From an uncultured Collinsella sp. (GTDB lineage Bacteria > Actinomycetota > Coriobacteriia > Coriobacteriales > Coriobacteriaceae), in assembly GCA_900545605.1 (NCBI GenBank), contig UQZL01000015.1, positions 1 to 46,020 on the forward strand: a stretch of DNA of 46,020 nucleotides. The letters are read 5' to 3'. Made by a program: the position numbers and the translations under genes. Each line of letters opens with the position of its first letter. Position 1 is the stretch's first letter. Below, one piece after another: positions 24,241-32,820 of the stretch. The notes under the pieces were generated by a model. That model did not search any database. It saw only the letters and a list, made by a program, of their open reading frames with translations, and had not been told where the DNA came from.

Positions 24241-25266
24241 ATGAAAAGCGCGGTCTTCTATGGAAAGCACGACCTCAGAGTCGAGGAATCGGCAAAGCCG
24301 GCCGTGGGCAGGCGCGACGTTCTGATCAACGTCGAAGCTTGCGGCGTCTGCGGTACCGACGTTCATATCTATGAAGGCGACAAGGGCGCAGCGGACGTTA
24401 CCCCGCCCACGATCCTTGGTCATGAGTTTGCGGGCGTTGTCGAGGCCGTGGGCAGCGATGTCGCTGGCTTTAAACCGGGCGATCGCGTGTGCATCGACCC
24501 AAACCATCCCTGCGGCTGCTGCGAACCCTGCCGCGACGGAATCAACCACTACTGCGAGCATATGACCGGTTACGGGACCACCGTTAACGGCGGCTTTGCC
24601 GAGTACTGCTCCGTCGATATGCAGCAAGTCTACAAGTTGGGCGATCACACCAGCTTTGAGCAGGGTGCTATGACCGAGCCCGTCGCCTGCTGCCTGCACG
24701 GCATCGATATGTGCAACATCAAGCCCGGCAGCACAGTTGTCGTTATCGGCGGTGGCATGATCGGTCTGCTCATGATGCAGCTTGCTAAAAACGCCGGCGC
24801 CACCAAGGTTGTCTTGCTCGAGCCCGTCGAAGGCAAGCGCGAGGTTGCGCTCAAACTCGGCGCCGACCTGGCAATTGATTCCATCCACGAGGACGTCCCG
24901 GCCCGCCTGGAGCAGGAGGGCGTCGGCAACGTCGATGTCGTTATCGAGTGTGTTGGCAAGCCCGTCACCATCGAGCAGGCCATCCAGATCGCCGGCCACA
25001 AGGCTACGGTCATGATGTTCGGCCTCACCAAGCCCGATGAGACAATCACCGTCAAGCCCTTCGAGGTCTTCCAGAAGGAGCTTGTGCTTACCTCGTCCTA
25101 CATCAACCCTTATACGCAGCGTCGCGCGCTCGAGCTCATCGACTCTGGCAGGCTCGACGTATCCTCGATGGTCGCCAAGGTGGCTTCCCTCGACGAACTC
25201 GGCGCCATCCTGTCAGACCCAGCTCTGCGTGCCATGGGTAAATATATAATCGACCCCAGCAAGTAA
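24241..25266 (+). CDS. Zinc-dependent alcohol/polyol dehydrogenase (MDR)
   Basis: 341 aa. Medium-chain dehydrogenase with catalytic zinc ligands C37 (ACGVCGTD) and H61-E62 (GHEFAG), and a structural zinc lobe (CGCCEPC...NHYC). The Rossmann motif is VVVIGGGMIGLL. It resembles sorbitol and threonine dehydrogenases; substrate cannot be fixed. AGGAG lies 6 nt before the ATG. Its place beside an alpha-glucoside system under the same operators suggests it oxidises a sugar or polyol from that pathway. A GntR gene follows after 65 bp. Confidence 0.9.
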   Translation: MKSAVFYGKHDLRVEESAKPAVGRRDVLINVEACGVCGTDVHIYEGDKGAADVTPPTILGHEFAGVVEAVGSDVAGFKPGDRVCIDPNHPCGCCEPCRDGINHYCEHMTGYGTTVNGGFAEYCSVDMQQVYKLGDHTSFEQGAMTEPVACCLHGIDMCNIKPGSTVVVIGGGMIGLLMMQLAKNAGATKVVLLEPVEGKREVALKLGADLAIDSIHEDVPARLEQEGVGNVDVVIECVGKPVTIEQAIQIAGHKATVMMFGLTKPDETITVKPFEVFQKELVLTSSYINPYTQRRALELIDSGRLDVSSMVAKVASLDELGAILSDPALRAMGKYIIDPSK

Positions 25267-25331
25267 ATCGATTGACACCTGCGCGGACGGCCCTCATCCG
25301 TCGTTCACGCACCCAGCTCTAGGAGACCGTC

Positions 25332-26087
25332 ATGGCGCGAGCCATCTTCCAAACTATTTATGACAACGTGAAGCAGTCGATTGACGACGGCACATACGCC
25401 TATCAGAGCTATCTGCCTTCGGAGACTGAGCTCACGCAGCTGTTTGACTGTTCGCGCATGACGGTCCGTCGCGCCATCTCGATGCTTGCGGCAGATGGTT
25501 ACGTGCTCCCCCAGCAAGGCAAAGGCATGCGCGTCATTCGCAACATCAGTGACGAGAAGAGTCGTGGTGGCGGCGGACTCGAGACCTTTAAGGAAATCGC
25601 GGTCAACCGAGGCTTTGAGCTCAAGACTGTCACCACCGTCTTTGAGCTCCTCATCTGCAGCAAGGCGCTCTCCAAGATTACCGGGTTTCCCGAAGGCTGT
25701 GAGCTCACACGCGCCAAACGCATCCGTTATGCAGACGGACAAGCCGTGTGCTCCGACGACTCCTATTACCTAAGCTCACAGGTACCGGGGCTGACACCCG
25801 AGATTGTCAACGACTCGATCTATCGTTACCTCGAAGAAGACCTTGGCATTAAGATTGCCACGGGCAAACGCGATGTAACGATCGAGCATCCCACGCCCGA
25901 GGATACGCGCGTGCTCGATCTCGACGACTTTAACGCACTCGCCGTTATACGTGGACAGACCTACAACGCCGACGGTATCCTTATGGAATACACCGAGACC
26001 AAACAGGTTCCCGGGTTCTTTTTGCTCCATGAAACCGTGACGCGCAACGGTATCGGTCGAACCGGCCACCAAAGCAGCATGAACTAA
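25332..26087 (+). CDS. GntR/UTRA transcriptional regulator
   Basis: 251 aa. Winged helix at residues 1-70 (YLPSETELTQLFDCSRMTVRRAISMLAADGYV) and a UTRA effector-binding domain from about 90 onward, as in TreR and related sugar-phosphate sensors. AGGAG lies 6 nt before the ATG. It is the last gene of the dehydrogenase operon and probably binds the ACTTGTCTAGA boxes ahead of that operon and of the PTS operon. A sugar phosphate made by the PTS is the likely inducer. Confidence 0.9.
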   Translation: MARAIFQTIYDNVKQSIDDGTYAYQSYLPSETELTQLFDCSRMTVRRAISMLAADGYVLPQQGKGMRVIRNISDEKSRGGGGLETFKEIAVNRGFELKTVTTVFELLICSKALSKITGFPEGCELTRAKRIRYADGQAVCSDDSYYLSSQVPGLTPEIVNDSIYRYLEEDLGIKIATGKRDVTIEHPTPEDTRVLDLDDFNALAVIRGQTYNADGILMEYTETKQVPGFFLLHETVTRNGIGRTGHQSSMN

Positions 26088-26096
26088 CCATTTATT

Positions 26097-26169
26097 AGTT
26101 GCGGTGGAATAGTTCCTAGAATGGCCAGCTTAAGGGCAAAACAGGAACTATTCCACCGCAACTTTTTTG
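26097..26169 (+). terminator. Very long terminator hairpin
   Basis: A perfect 21-bp stem (26097-26117 with 26143-26163; inner bases AGTTCCT/AGGAACT) and a 25-nt loop are followed by TTTTTT. It ends the dehydrogenase-GntR operon. Confidence 0.85.
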
Positions 26170-26199
26170 GCCGGCGGGGCAGTACCTGTCCCACCGGCC
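26169..26199. repeat. GGCCGG hairpin beside the terminator
   Basis: GGCCGG and CCGGCC enclose GGGGCAG/CTGTCCC with one mismatch. It lies 20 bp beyond the stop of the leftward ferredoxin-like gene and shares its GGG-CAG/CTG-CCC core with the intergenic hairpins near 28722 and 36094. Confidence 0.5.
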
Positions 26200-26218
26200 A
26201 TCATTTACGCTCTTTTAG

Positions 26219-27472
26219 CTAGTCCGCGAGCTTCTCCACCTGGTCGAGCATCTTGTCGAGCTTGGCCTTTGCCTCGGCCTTGACCTTCTCGGCCTCCTCG
26301 TGGGCCTTGGCCTTCTGAGCGGCCTTTTCCTCGGCCTCGGGATCGACGACGACCAGGTTGGATGCATCATGCTCAACCAACTTAAGCGCATGCTCGGGAC
26401 ACACCTTGACGCAGGCCCCGCAACCTAGGCAATACGTGGACTCCAGTGCAAAGCGACCGCTTCCCACCAAATCGCAGGCAAACGTGGGGCACACGTTGAC
26501 ACACTCGCCGCACGACGTGCACTTGTCAAAATCGCACTCCGGCGTGCTCACCTGCATGTTCTGGGCAAGCTCGGGGTGGTTTTGCAATGTCGAGAGCACC
26601 AGCTGCCGCCCATGCGTGAGCGAACGGCGGCGCTTGGTCGTCGTGGTACCGCACATGGTGTTGAGCGTGCGCTCAAGCTGCGTGATCTGGTGACGGTGGG
26701 CCTTCAACTTCTGCGTCACCGAGGCCAGTGCCGCAGTCGCCGGATTGAGCTTGGTCACCGTCAGGCCCGTGGTGCGGGCGATCTTTTCCATGTACTCCTT
26801 GCGCTCGTACTCGCGGCGCTTATGGCATTTGAGGCTCTTGGGGTCGACCTCCAGGCCCATACCCGTGCCGGACCACTCCTCGGCCTTCGCAATCGCCTCG
26901 CCCAGAATGTCCTCACCGCCGGTGTTGCGGCATTTATCGCACACACCCAACGGCAGGTACACACTCACGTTGGGATAGTCGGCCAGTACCGAGAACCAGG
27001 TCTCGGCCGTAATATCGCCCACGCAGGCAACGACGACTTCGTTTTCGCGCGGCATGCGCTTAAGGGCGCGCGTGCAGGTGACGTAGGCGGTCTCGTGACT
27101 CGTGGCAGCAGAGACGATATCGTCATACAGGTTTTTGGGCGCCAGGCGCGGCGAGATGATCGCCTCGGTCGGACAGGCAGCGGCGCACAGGCCGCACTTG
27201 CGACAGGAGTCGAGGATCTCGATGGCGTCTTCCTCGACCTCGATAGCGTTGACCGGGCACACGTCCATGCACGCGGTGCAGCCGCTTTTTTCGTTTTTGC
27301 AGGTCAAGCACGGAATGGTGTTGCCGCGCGGGCGTTCCTTGTAGTCGGCAGGATTCCACTGCGGCGCCGATGGATCGAGTGCATCGGTCACGCCGCCAAG
27401 CGGGTTTTTAAGAAAGTCGAAACCCTTGCTGATCTCGATAATGTCATCAAACAGATCGTGTTCCTGCGCCAT
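26219..27472 (-). CDS. Multi-cluster 4Fe-4S ferredoxin-like protein
   Basis: 417 aa, cytoplasmic. It carries four CxxCxxC...CP cluster motifs in two pairs: CTACMDVCP and CRKCGLCAAACP near residues 65-105, CTSCGECVNVCP and CLGCGACVKVCP near 330-370. The middle 200 residues contain further Cys (CDKCRNTGG) and a basic stretch. The end is a Lys/Glu/Ala coiled helix. It probably carries electrons between redox enzymes, but no partner is encoded beside it and the substrate is unknown. The start at 27472 follows GGGAGGGG; the 10-residue longer frame lacks one. Confidence 0.8.
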   Translation of the reverse strand: MAQEHDLFDDIIEISKGFDFLKNPLGGVTDALDPSAPQWNPADYKERPRGNTIPCLTCKNEKSGCTACMDVCPVNAIEVEEDAIEILDSCRKCGLCAAACPTEAIISPRLAPKNLYDDIVSAATSHETAYVTCTRALKRMPRENEVVVACVGDITAETWFSVLADYPNVSVYLPLGVCDKCRNTGGEDILGEAIAKAEEWSGTGMGLEVDPKSLKCHKRREYERKEYMEKIARTTGLTVTKLNPATAALASVTQKLKAHRHQITQLERTLNTMCGTTTTKRRRSLTHGRQLVLSTLQNHPELAQNMQVSTPECDFDKCTSCGECVNVCPTFACDLVGSGRFALESTYCLGCGACVKVCPEHALKLVEHDASNLVVVDPEAEEKAAQKAKAHEEAEKVKAEAKAKLDKMLDQVEKLAD

Positions 27473-27623
27473 GCGCGGCCCCTCCCTGAGCAGTGCAAAC
27501 AAGCAAGAGATAATGATACGCTATCGGCCCACGCCTCGGGCAAATTACACGCGGCGCATCTTTGCGGCAAATAGCCCATGGCCCATCGCCGCCTCGATTG
27601 CACAAGGTCAATCAAGCGCCAAA

Positions 27624-28691
27624 CTATGCCTCGCACATGAACTGCACGAGCTTTTGTTTGGTCACCTTTGCCTGCTCGTTGGCCATATTACGTTCATTTC
27701 TAAAGACCGCATTTGCAACACTCTGCAGATCGGCATCGGAAATCTCGCCAAGGCCCAGCTCCTCGAGCGTCGTCGGCAGACCAACGCGCTGGCAAAACTC
27801 GAGCACCTGATCAAGCTCGGGTGCACGCTCCAGGCGCAGCTGCACCACCAGGCCAAATGCCACGGCCTCGCCATGCATTGCCTTGCACTCGGGCAGAATC
27901 GTCAGACCGTTGGCGATGGCATGCGCCAACGCCAAGCCACCGCTCTCAAAGCCGACGCCCGAGAGCAGAATATTGCACTCGATCAGGCGCTCAACTGCCG
28001 GCGATGTACGGCCCTTTTTGAGATCGCGCTTGGCAGCGACGCCGCACTCCATGAGCGTGTCGTAGCAGGCGCGAGCCGCGACCAGAGCCAAGTGCCCCGG
28101 CTCGCCACCGTGCTCGTTGGTACCGTGCGCCGCGGCGCACGAACGCGCCTCGAAGTACGTTGCCAGTGCGTCGCCCATGCCAGCGACCGTCATACGCAGT
28201 GGGGCTGCCGCGACCACGTTGGTATCGACCACGACCAGGTCTGGATTCTTCTCGAGCATCAGGTAGTGGTCGAACGACCCATCCTCGTGATACAGCACCG
28301 AAATCGCGCTGCATGGACCGTCCATCGAAGCCGCCGTGGGGCATACGCACAACGGCAGCTCGGCATAAAACGCTACTGCTTTGGCGATATCGAGCATCTT
28401 GCCGCCGCCAATACCCACCACCATGTCGCAATACTCGGCCTGGGCTTCCTTAGCCATTTCGACAACGGCCTCTTCCGTACACGGACCGTCATAAATCTTA
28501 AAGAACGGCTCACTTAGATCTTCATCCAGAAATCCATCGACAATCTGCTTGCACAGCCGATCCTCGGTGCCCTGGTCAAACAAGACATAAGCAGCGCAGC
28601 CCAACCATGACAAATACCTGCCCTGACGCGAAAGTTCGCCCGGCCCCTGAACATACCGGCCGGGACCGCCATAAACCATGGGAAGCGCCAT
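27624..28691 (-). CDS. GldA-like glycerol dehydrogenase, first copy
   Basis: 355 aa, iron-containing ADH superfamily, GldA branch. NAD-binding loop VVGIGGGKMLDIAKA; metal ligands are an Asp in GMGDALATYFEAR and His in ALAHAIANGLT and AMHGEAVAFG. Probably oxidises glycerol to dihydroxyacetone or acts on a related diol. It diverges well from its neighbour at 28836 (different N-terminus, extra residues), so it may have a different substrate rather than being a recent duplicate. AAGGGCGG precedes the ATG at 28691. Confidence 0.88.
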   Translation of the reverse strand: MALPMVYGGPGRYVQGPGELSRQGRYLSWLGCAAYVLFDQGTEDRLCKQIVDGFLDEDLSEPFFKIYDGPCTEEAVVEMAKEAQAEYCDMVVGIGGGKMLDIAKAVAFYAELPLCVCPTAASMDGPCSAISVLYHEDGSFDHYLMLEKNPDLVVVDTNVVAAAPLRMTVAGMGDALATYFEARSCAAAHGTNEHGGEPGHLALVAARACYDTLMECGVAAKRDLKKGRTSPAVERLIECNILLSGVGFESGGLALAHAIANGLTILPECKAMHGEAVAFGLVVQLRLERAPELDQVLEFCQRVGLPTTLEELGLGEISDADLQSVANAVFRNERNMANEQAKVTKQKLVQFMCEA

Positions 28692-28721
28692 ACGAGAATC
28701 CGCCCTTCATCAAACAACGAT

Positions 28722-28783
28722 TGGTACAAAGTAACCTGCCCCCTGCACCAACTTGTGCATTGGAGACAGGCCACTTTGCACCA
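28722..28783. repeat. Imperfect inverted repeat between the two gldA-like genes
   Basis: TGGTACAAAGTAACCTG and CAGGCCACTTTGCACCA are imperfect complements around a CCCC-rich core. Its CCTG/CAGG centre is like the hairpins at 26169 and 36094. Confidence 0.45.
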
Positions 28784-28790
28784 TAGCAAA

Positions 28791-28823
28791 AAGGGGCAAA
28801 GCCATCTGCTTGCTTTGCCCCTT
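28791..28823 (-). terminator. Terminator after the second gldA
   Basis: AAGGGGCAAAGC and GCTTTGCCCCTT form a 12-bp stem; on the leftward transcript TTTTTGC follows. It separates the two dehydrogenase genes. Confidence 0.8.
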
Positions 28824-28835
28824 CCTTAGCTTGAT

Positions 28836-29936
28836 TTACTCATCCATGAGATAGTAGTGGCCCAGCGCGTCGGCACCCAGGATGGCGTTTGCGACCATCT
28901 CGGGCGTCACCTCAAACGGCATGTTGCACATGGTGTCATCGGGCGCGCAGGCGGCCTCGGCAACAATCATGGCCTGCTCGCGCGTAAGCTCGGCAACGCC
29001 AAGTTCCTTCATCGTGACCGGCAGGCCCAGCTCAATGCAGAAGCCCAAGACTTCCTCAAGCTTCTCAGTCGGAGCATCCTCGAGTACCAGCTGGACGATG
29101 GTGCCAAAGGCGACCTTCTCGCCGTGATACATGCCGTGGCACTCGGGCAGCATCGTCAGGCCATTGTGGATGGCATGAGCAGCAGCAAGGCCCGAACTCT
29201 CAAAGCCAATACCGGAGAGCAGCGTGTTGGCCTCGATGATGTGCTCGACGGCAGGCGTGAGCGCACCCTTCTCCAGCGCGACCTTGGCCTTGACGCCATC
29301 GGCCATAAGCGTCTCGTAGCAGAGCTTGGCGAGCGCCAGGCCGGCCATGCCGCCCTTGCCGCCGGCGCAAGTGCCGCCGTCGGCATCATGCGTCGCCTGG
29401 GCCTCAAAGTAGGTTGCGAGCGCATCGCCCATGCCGGAAACCGTCAGGCGCACCGGGCTCGCCGCGATAACCGTCGTATCCATCAGGACAATATTGGGGT
29501 TTGCCTTAAGGAAGAGATACTTGTCGAACTGGCCGTCGTCGGTGTAGAGCACCGAAAGTGCCGAGCACGGAGCATCGGTCGAAGCAATGGTGGGGCAAAT
29601 GATGACCGGGGACTCCAGGTAGTAGGCAACGGCCTTCGCGGTGTCGAGGATCTTGCCGCCACCGACGCCGACGATGATGTCGCAACCGTTGTCGCGAGCG
29701 AGCGCAACCAGACGATCGACCTCGCCCTTGGAGCACTCGCCGTTAAAGTCCTCGAACAGCAGCTCGGCCTTGGCCTCGGCAAAGCCGCCCTCGATCTTGG
29801 CACCGACGCGCTTCTTGCCCGAAGGCGTCACGATGACGAGGGCCTTAGCGCCGAGCGGCTCGACATAGGAGCCGAGTTTTGCGAGCTCGTCCGGACCCTG
29901 GATGTACTTGCTGGGGCTATTGAAAATTGCAGCCAT
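28836..29936 (-). CDS. gldA: Glycerol dehydrogenase
   Basis: 366 aa. NAD+-dependent, zinc-binding. It opens IFNSPSKYIQGPDELAKLG, typical of GldA, then VGVGGGKILDTAKA. Metal ligands lie in SGMGDALATYFEAQ, AAAHAIHNGLT and MYHGEKVAFG. It is closer to characterised GldA than the neighbouring paralogue. Ribosome site is weak (GGGAT). It is bounded by terminators on both sides, so it forms its own transcription unit. Confidence 0.92.
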   Translation of the reverse strand: MAAIFNSPSKYIQGPDELAKLGSYVEPLGAKALVIVTPSGKKRVGAKIEGGFAEAKAELLFEDFNGECSKGEVDRLVALARDNGCDIIVGVGGGKILDTAKAVAYYLESPVIICPTIASTDAPCSALSVLYTDDGQFDKYLFLKANPNIVLMDTTVIAASPVRLTVSGMGDALATYFEAQATHDADGGTCAGGKGGMAGLALAKLCYETLMADGVKAKVALEKGALTPAVEHIIEANTLLSGIGFESSGLAAAHAIHNGLTMLPECHGMYHGEKVAFGTIVQLVLEDAPTEKLEEVLGFCIELGLPVTMKELGVAELTREQAMIVAEAACAPDDTMCNMPFEVTPEMVANAILGADALGHYYLMDE

Positions 29937-29966
29937 AACTATCCCATTCTCTAAAAGAAAAAAGAA

Positions 29967-29998
29967 AGGGGCTCCGTACGGATACGTGCGGAGCCCCT
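29967..29998 (-). terminator. Terminator after the iron alcohol dehydrogenase
   Basis: AGGGGCTCCG and CGGAGCCCCT pair around TACGGATACGTG; on the reverse strand TTCTTTTTTCTTTT follows. Confidence 0.85.
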
Positions 29999-30019
29999 CG
30001 TTACGATAACAAGAGTCGA

Positions 30020-31243
30020 TTAGAAATCGATGTCGGTGTCGTAGTAGCAGGCCTTGAGGATCTTCTCGAAGTCGGCAGCCTTGGTCTCACGCGGGTTCTC
30101 GGGTGTGCAGGCGTCGGTCTCGGCGTTCGCGGCGATCTCGGGAAGCTTGGCGAGGAACTCCTCCTCGGAGACCATCTGCGGGTTCTCGGCGTCGACCTTC
30201 ACGCCACCATTCGCGTAATCCTTGATGGACTGCGGAATGTTGAGCTGGTCGTTGAGGTCGCGAATCTTCTGGACGAGCGCAGCGATGAGCTCCTCGTTGG
30301 TCTCGCCGGGAAGGTGCAGGATCTCCTTGGCCACGTAAGCATAACGCTCGGCAGCACGGGGATCCTTGGAGTTCCACTGGATGACCTTGCCCAGGTACAT
30401 GGCGTTAGCAGCACCGTGGATGATGTGGCCGTTCTCGAAGGCAGCACCGGTCTTGTGAGCCATGGAGTGAACGATGCCGAGCAGGCCCGAGGAGAAGGCG
30501 ATACCGGCGATGCACTGAGCCTCGTGCATGTGCTGACGGGCCTCATGGTCGCCAGCATAGGACTTGGGCAGCCACTCGACGATCTCGCGGATGCCGTGCA
30601 GGGCGTTGGCATCGGTGAACATAGAGGCGCAGGTGGAAACGTAGGCCTCCATGCAGTGGGTCAGAGCGTCCATGCCGGTGTGAGCGCACAGCTTGGCGGG
30701 CATGGTGTAGGTGAGCTCGGGGTCGACGATGGCGACATCAGGGGTGATGTTGAAGTCGGCCAGCGGGTACTTGATGCCCTTGGCATAGTCGGTAATGACG
30801 GAGAAGGCAGTGACCTCGGTAGCGGTACCGGAGGTAGAGGAGATGGCGCAGAAGTGAGCCTTCTGACGCAGCTCGGGGAAGCTGAACGGCTGGATGATGT
30901 TATCGAAGGACTCCTCGGGATACTCGTAGAAGACCCACATGGCCTTAGCGGCATCGATGGGCGAGCCGCCGCCGATGGCGATAATCCAGTCGGGCTCGAA
31001 CTCGCGCATGGCCTCGGCGCCCTTCATGACCGTCTCGATGGACGGATCGGACTCGACGCCCTCGAACAGCTTGACCTCCATGCCGGCCTCTTTGAGGTCG
31101 GCCTCAACGTCCTGCAGGAACCCGCCACGGCGCATAGAGCTGCCGCCAGAAACGATGATGGCCTTCTTGCCCTTGAGGTTCTTCACCTCGTGGCGAGCGC
31201 CCTCACCAAAGTACAGATCGCGAGGATTGGTAAAACGTCCCAT
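30020..31243 (-). CDS. Iron-containing alcohol dehydrogenase
   Basis: 407 aa. It has the Fe-ADH hallmarks GGGSPIDAAKAMWVF (NAD(P) binding), SSTSGTATEVTAFSVITD, and metal-site segments TGMDALTHCMEAYV and GIVHSMAHKTGAAF. Closest in layout to the C-terminal dehydrogenase half of AdhE and to butanol dehydrogenases; it probably reduces acetaldehyde or butyraldehyde during fermentation. AGGAGG lies 6 nt before the ATG at 31243; the longer frame is rejected. It stands alone with its own terminator. Confidence 0.92.
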   Translation of the reverse strand: MGRFTNPRDLYFGEGARHEVKNLKGKKAIIVSGGSSMRRGGFLQDVEADLKEAGMEVKLFEGVESDPSIETVMKGAEAMREFEPDWIIAIGGGSPIDAAKAMWVFYEYPEESFDNIIQPFSFPELRQKAHFCAISSTSGTATEVTAFSVITDYAKGIKYPLADFNITPDVAIVDPELTYTMPAKLCAHTGMDALTHCMEAYVSTCASMFTDANALHGIREIVEWLPKSYAGDHEARQHMHEAQCIAGIAFSSGLLGIVHSMAHKTGAAFENGHIIHGAANAMYLGKVIQWNSKDPRAAERYAYVAKEILHLPGETNEELIAALVQKIRDLNDQLNIPQSIKDYANGGVKVDAENPQMVSEEEFLAKLPEIAANAETDACTPENPRETKAADFEKILKACYYDTDIDF

Positions 31244-31743
31244 ACTGTGCCTCCTAAACAAGCCCCTCTTAGACTTGCGTATATAACGGAGCACCCAATT
31301 GGCTCCGTTAGGACCGTTTTGCGCGTTGCCGGCGATGACAATGCGCGATGTCTAAACGTCTCAACGCTCAGACAAACACTATTCTACCGTTCTGGTTGGT
31401 CAGTTATTCACCTAAAGCCGACAATGATGAAACGTTTTTTCTATCCCTGAAGACCCTTGTGGGGCATTCAAACTCCCAAGCTGGGCAAACGTTTTATCAA
31501 GGTTGACCACATATCCCGGGCAGGACTGTGGCCCTCCAAAATGCGCCCCGTTCGCCGCCAAAAATCGACCGTTTGCGGCACCGTGATACCACTCAGTCGT
31601 CCAAGGTGCCGACATTTGTGCGACATCCGTCTTCGTGGTGCAAAGGTGCATGTCCAAGTGCGGCACCCCCGGTGTGCCACATGCGGGTAAACTAGAACCT
31701 TATATAGAGACATTTGAACCCTAACCGCAGCAAAGGAGGCCCC
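31244..31743. other. 500-bp gene-free regulatory stretch
   Basis: It separates the leftward dehydrogenase from the rightward helical-repeat genes. Imperfect hairpins are seen near 31579-31615 (GGCACC/GGTGCC) and 31659-31680 (GTGCGGCAC). A TATATAG-like box near 31700 could be the -10 of the next gene. The two leftward frames here lack ribosome sites. Confidence 0.4.
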
Positions 31744-32820
31744 ATGGCATTCGATCCCATTCAAGAGGATTGCCATCGCCTCGTTCTTGAGGCCTTGCGC
31801 CGCGACAATATCCCGCTCACCGACGGTGCCGCCGTAGAGCGTCTGATGGAACAATTCACCCGCAACCCCGCGCCGCTCATCGTGCACGACCGCGACCGCG
31901 CCGGGCACCTCATTGCCAAGGTGGTCGAGGCTGTCGACTACCGCATTCCCTTTATCCCTGACGATACCCAGGCAGAGCAAGAAGAGGCCGCTGCCGAGAA
32001 CATGCTTCGCGAGGCAGCCGCGCTCGACCCCACCAACTGGGATGCCCAGCGCATGCTGATCGCCCTCACCGCCAACTCCAACGAGGAGTACGTACAGTAC
32101 TTGGTATCCAAGCGCGATGAAGTCGAGCACGACCTGGCACTCAAGATCGCCTCGGCGCAGGACCCCTACGAGCGCGAGGCCGCAGGCGACCTTATGCGCC
32201 GCCCCTACCTGCGCTGGCTTGCCGCCCTTGCGTCGCGCGCCCTCATTAGCGGCCGCTATCGCATGTCGCTCGAAGCCGCAAACCGCAGCCTCGACTTTGC
32301 CCCCAACGATCCGGCCGGCGTCCGTCACACCGCGATGCTCGCCATGGCGAAGCTCGAATACCCCGCCGAGGAGCTCAAGCGCTTTCGCTCTGCCCACTCC
32401 GTCCCCTATCTCACCAACACGCCGCTACGCCGTCGTCCCAAGGACGCGGAGCGCGACTTGGACCCATGGACGCTCATCGCGCTGATGAGCGCTGCCTGGC
32501 GCGAGCTGGACTACGAGGGTGCCGAGCGCTACTTGCGCATCCTGGTGCGCTCATGCCCGCACGCGGCCGAAGCACTCTACTTCCAAACCGAGTTTCCCGA
32601 TGGCGTCTATGCCCGCGTCAACGTGGGCGTGGGCTCCACCGACGAGCTTGTCCTTGCGCTGTCCGAGGCGACGCCGGTACTGCAGGAGGGCCTGGGCGCC
32701 CCCGACAATGCCAGCTTTGCCGCCTGGGTCGCCACCAACGATATCGTGCGTTCCCAGATCGACGAGCGCATCCTGCGGGCGGCCGAGCAGGGCTTGCCGT
32801 TTAAGGGAGGAGACCTCTAA
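31744..32820 (+). CDS. Helical-repeat (TPR-like) protein, first of pair
   Basis: 358 aa, starts at an ATG 6 nt after AAAGGAGG. Pairs of amphipathic helices recur, for example residues 75-95, 140-165 and 165-200 (RWLAALASRALISGRYRMSLEAANRSLDF), with the Ala/Tyr/Pro spacing of tetratricopeptide or ST7-like repeats. No catalytic motif, signal or membrane segment is seen. It shares TAATG stop-start overlap with the next gene and precedes the MurT-GatD gene, so a scaffold role in that context is possible but unproven. Confidence 0.7.
   Translation: MAFDPIQEDCHRLVLEALRRDNIPLTDGAAVERLMEQFTRNPAPLIVHDRDRAGHLIAKVVEAVDYRIPFIPDDTQAEQEEAAAENMLREAAALDPTNWDAQRMLIALTANSNEEYVQYLVSKRDEVEHDLALKIASAQDPYEREAAGDLMRRPYLRWLAALASRALISGRYRMSLEAANRSLDFAPNDPAGVRHTAMLAMAKLEYPAEELKRFRSAHSVPYLTNTPLRRRPKDAERDLDPWTLIALMSAAWRELDYEGAERYLRILVRSCPHAAEALYFQTEFPDGVYARVNVGVGSTDELVLALSEATPVLQEGLGAPDNASFAAWVATNDIVRSQIDERILRAAEQGLPFKGGDL

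Noticed and set aside
31412..31666. An 84-codon leftward gene in the dehydrogenase/TPR intergenic region
   Set aside because: No ribosome site and no recognisable product; it sits among imperfect hairpins.
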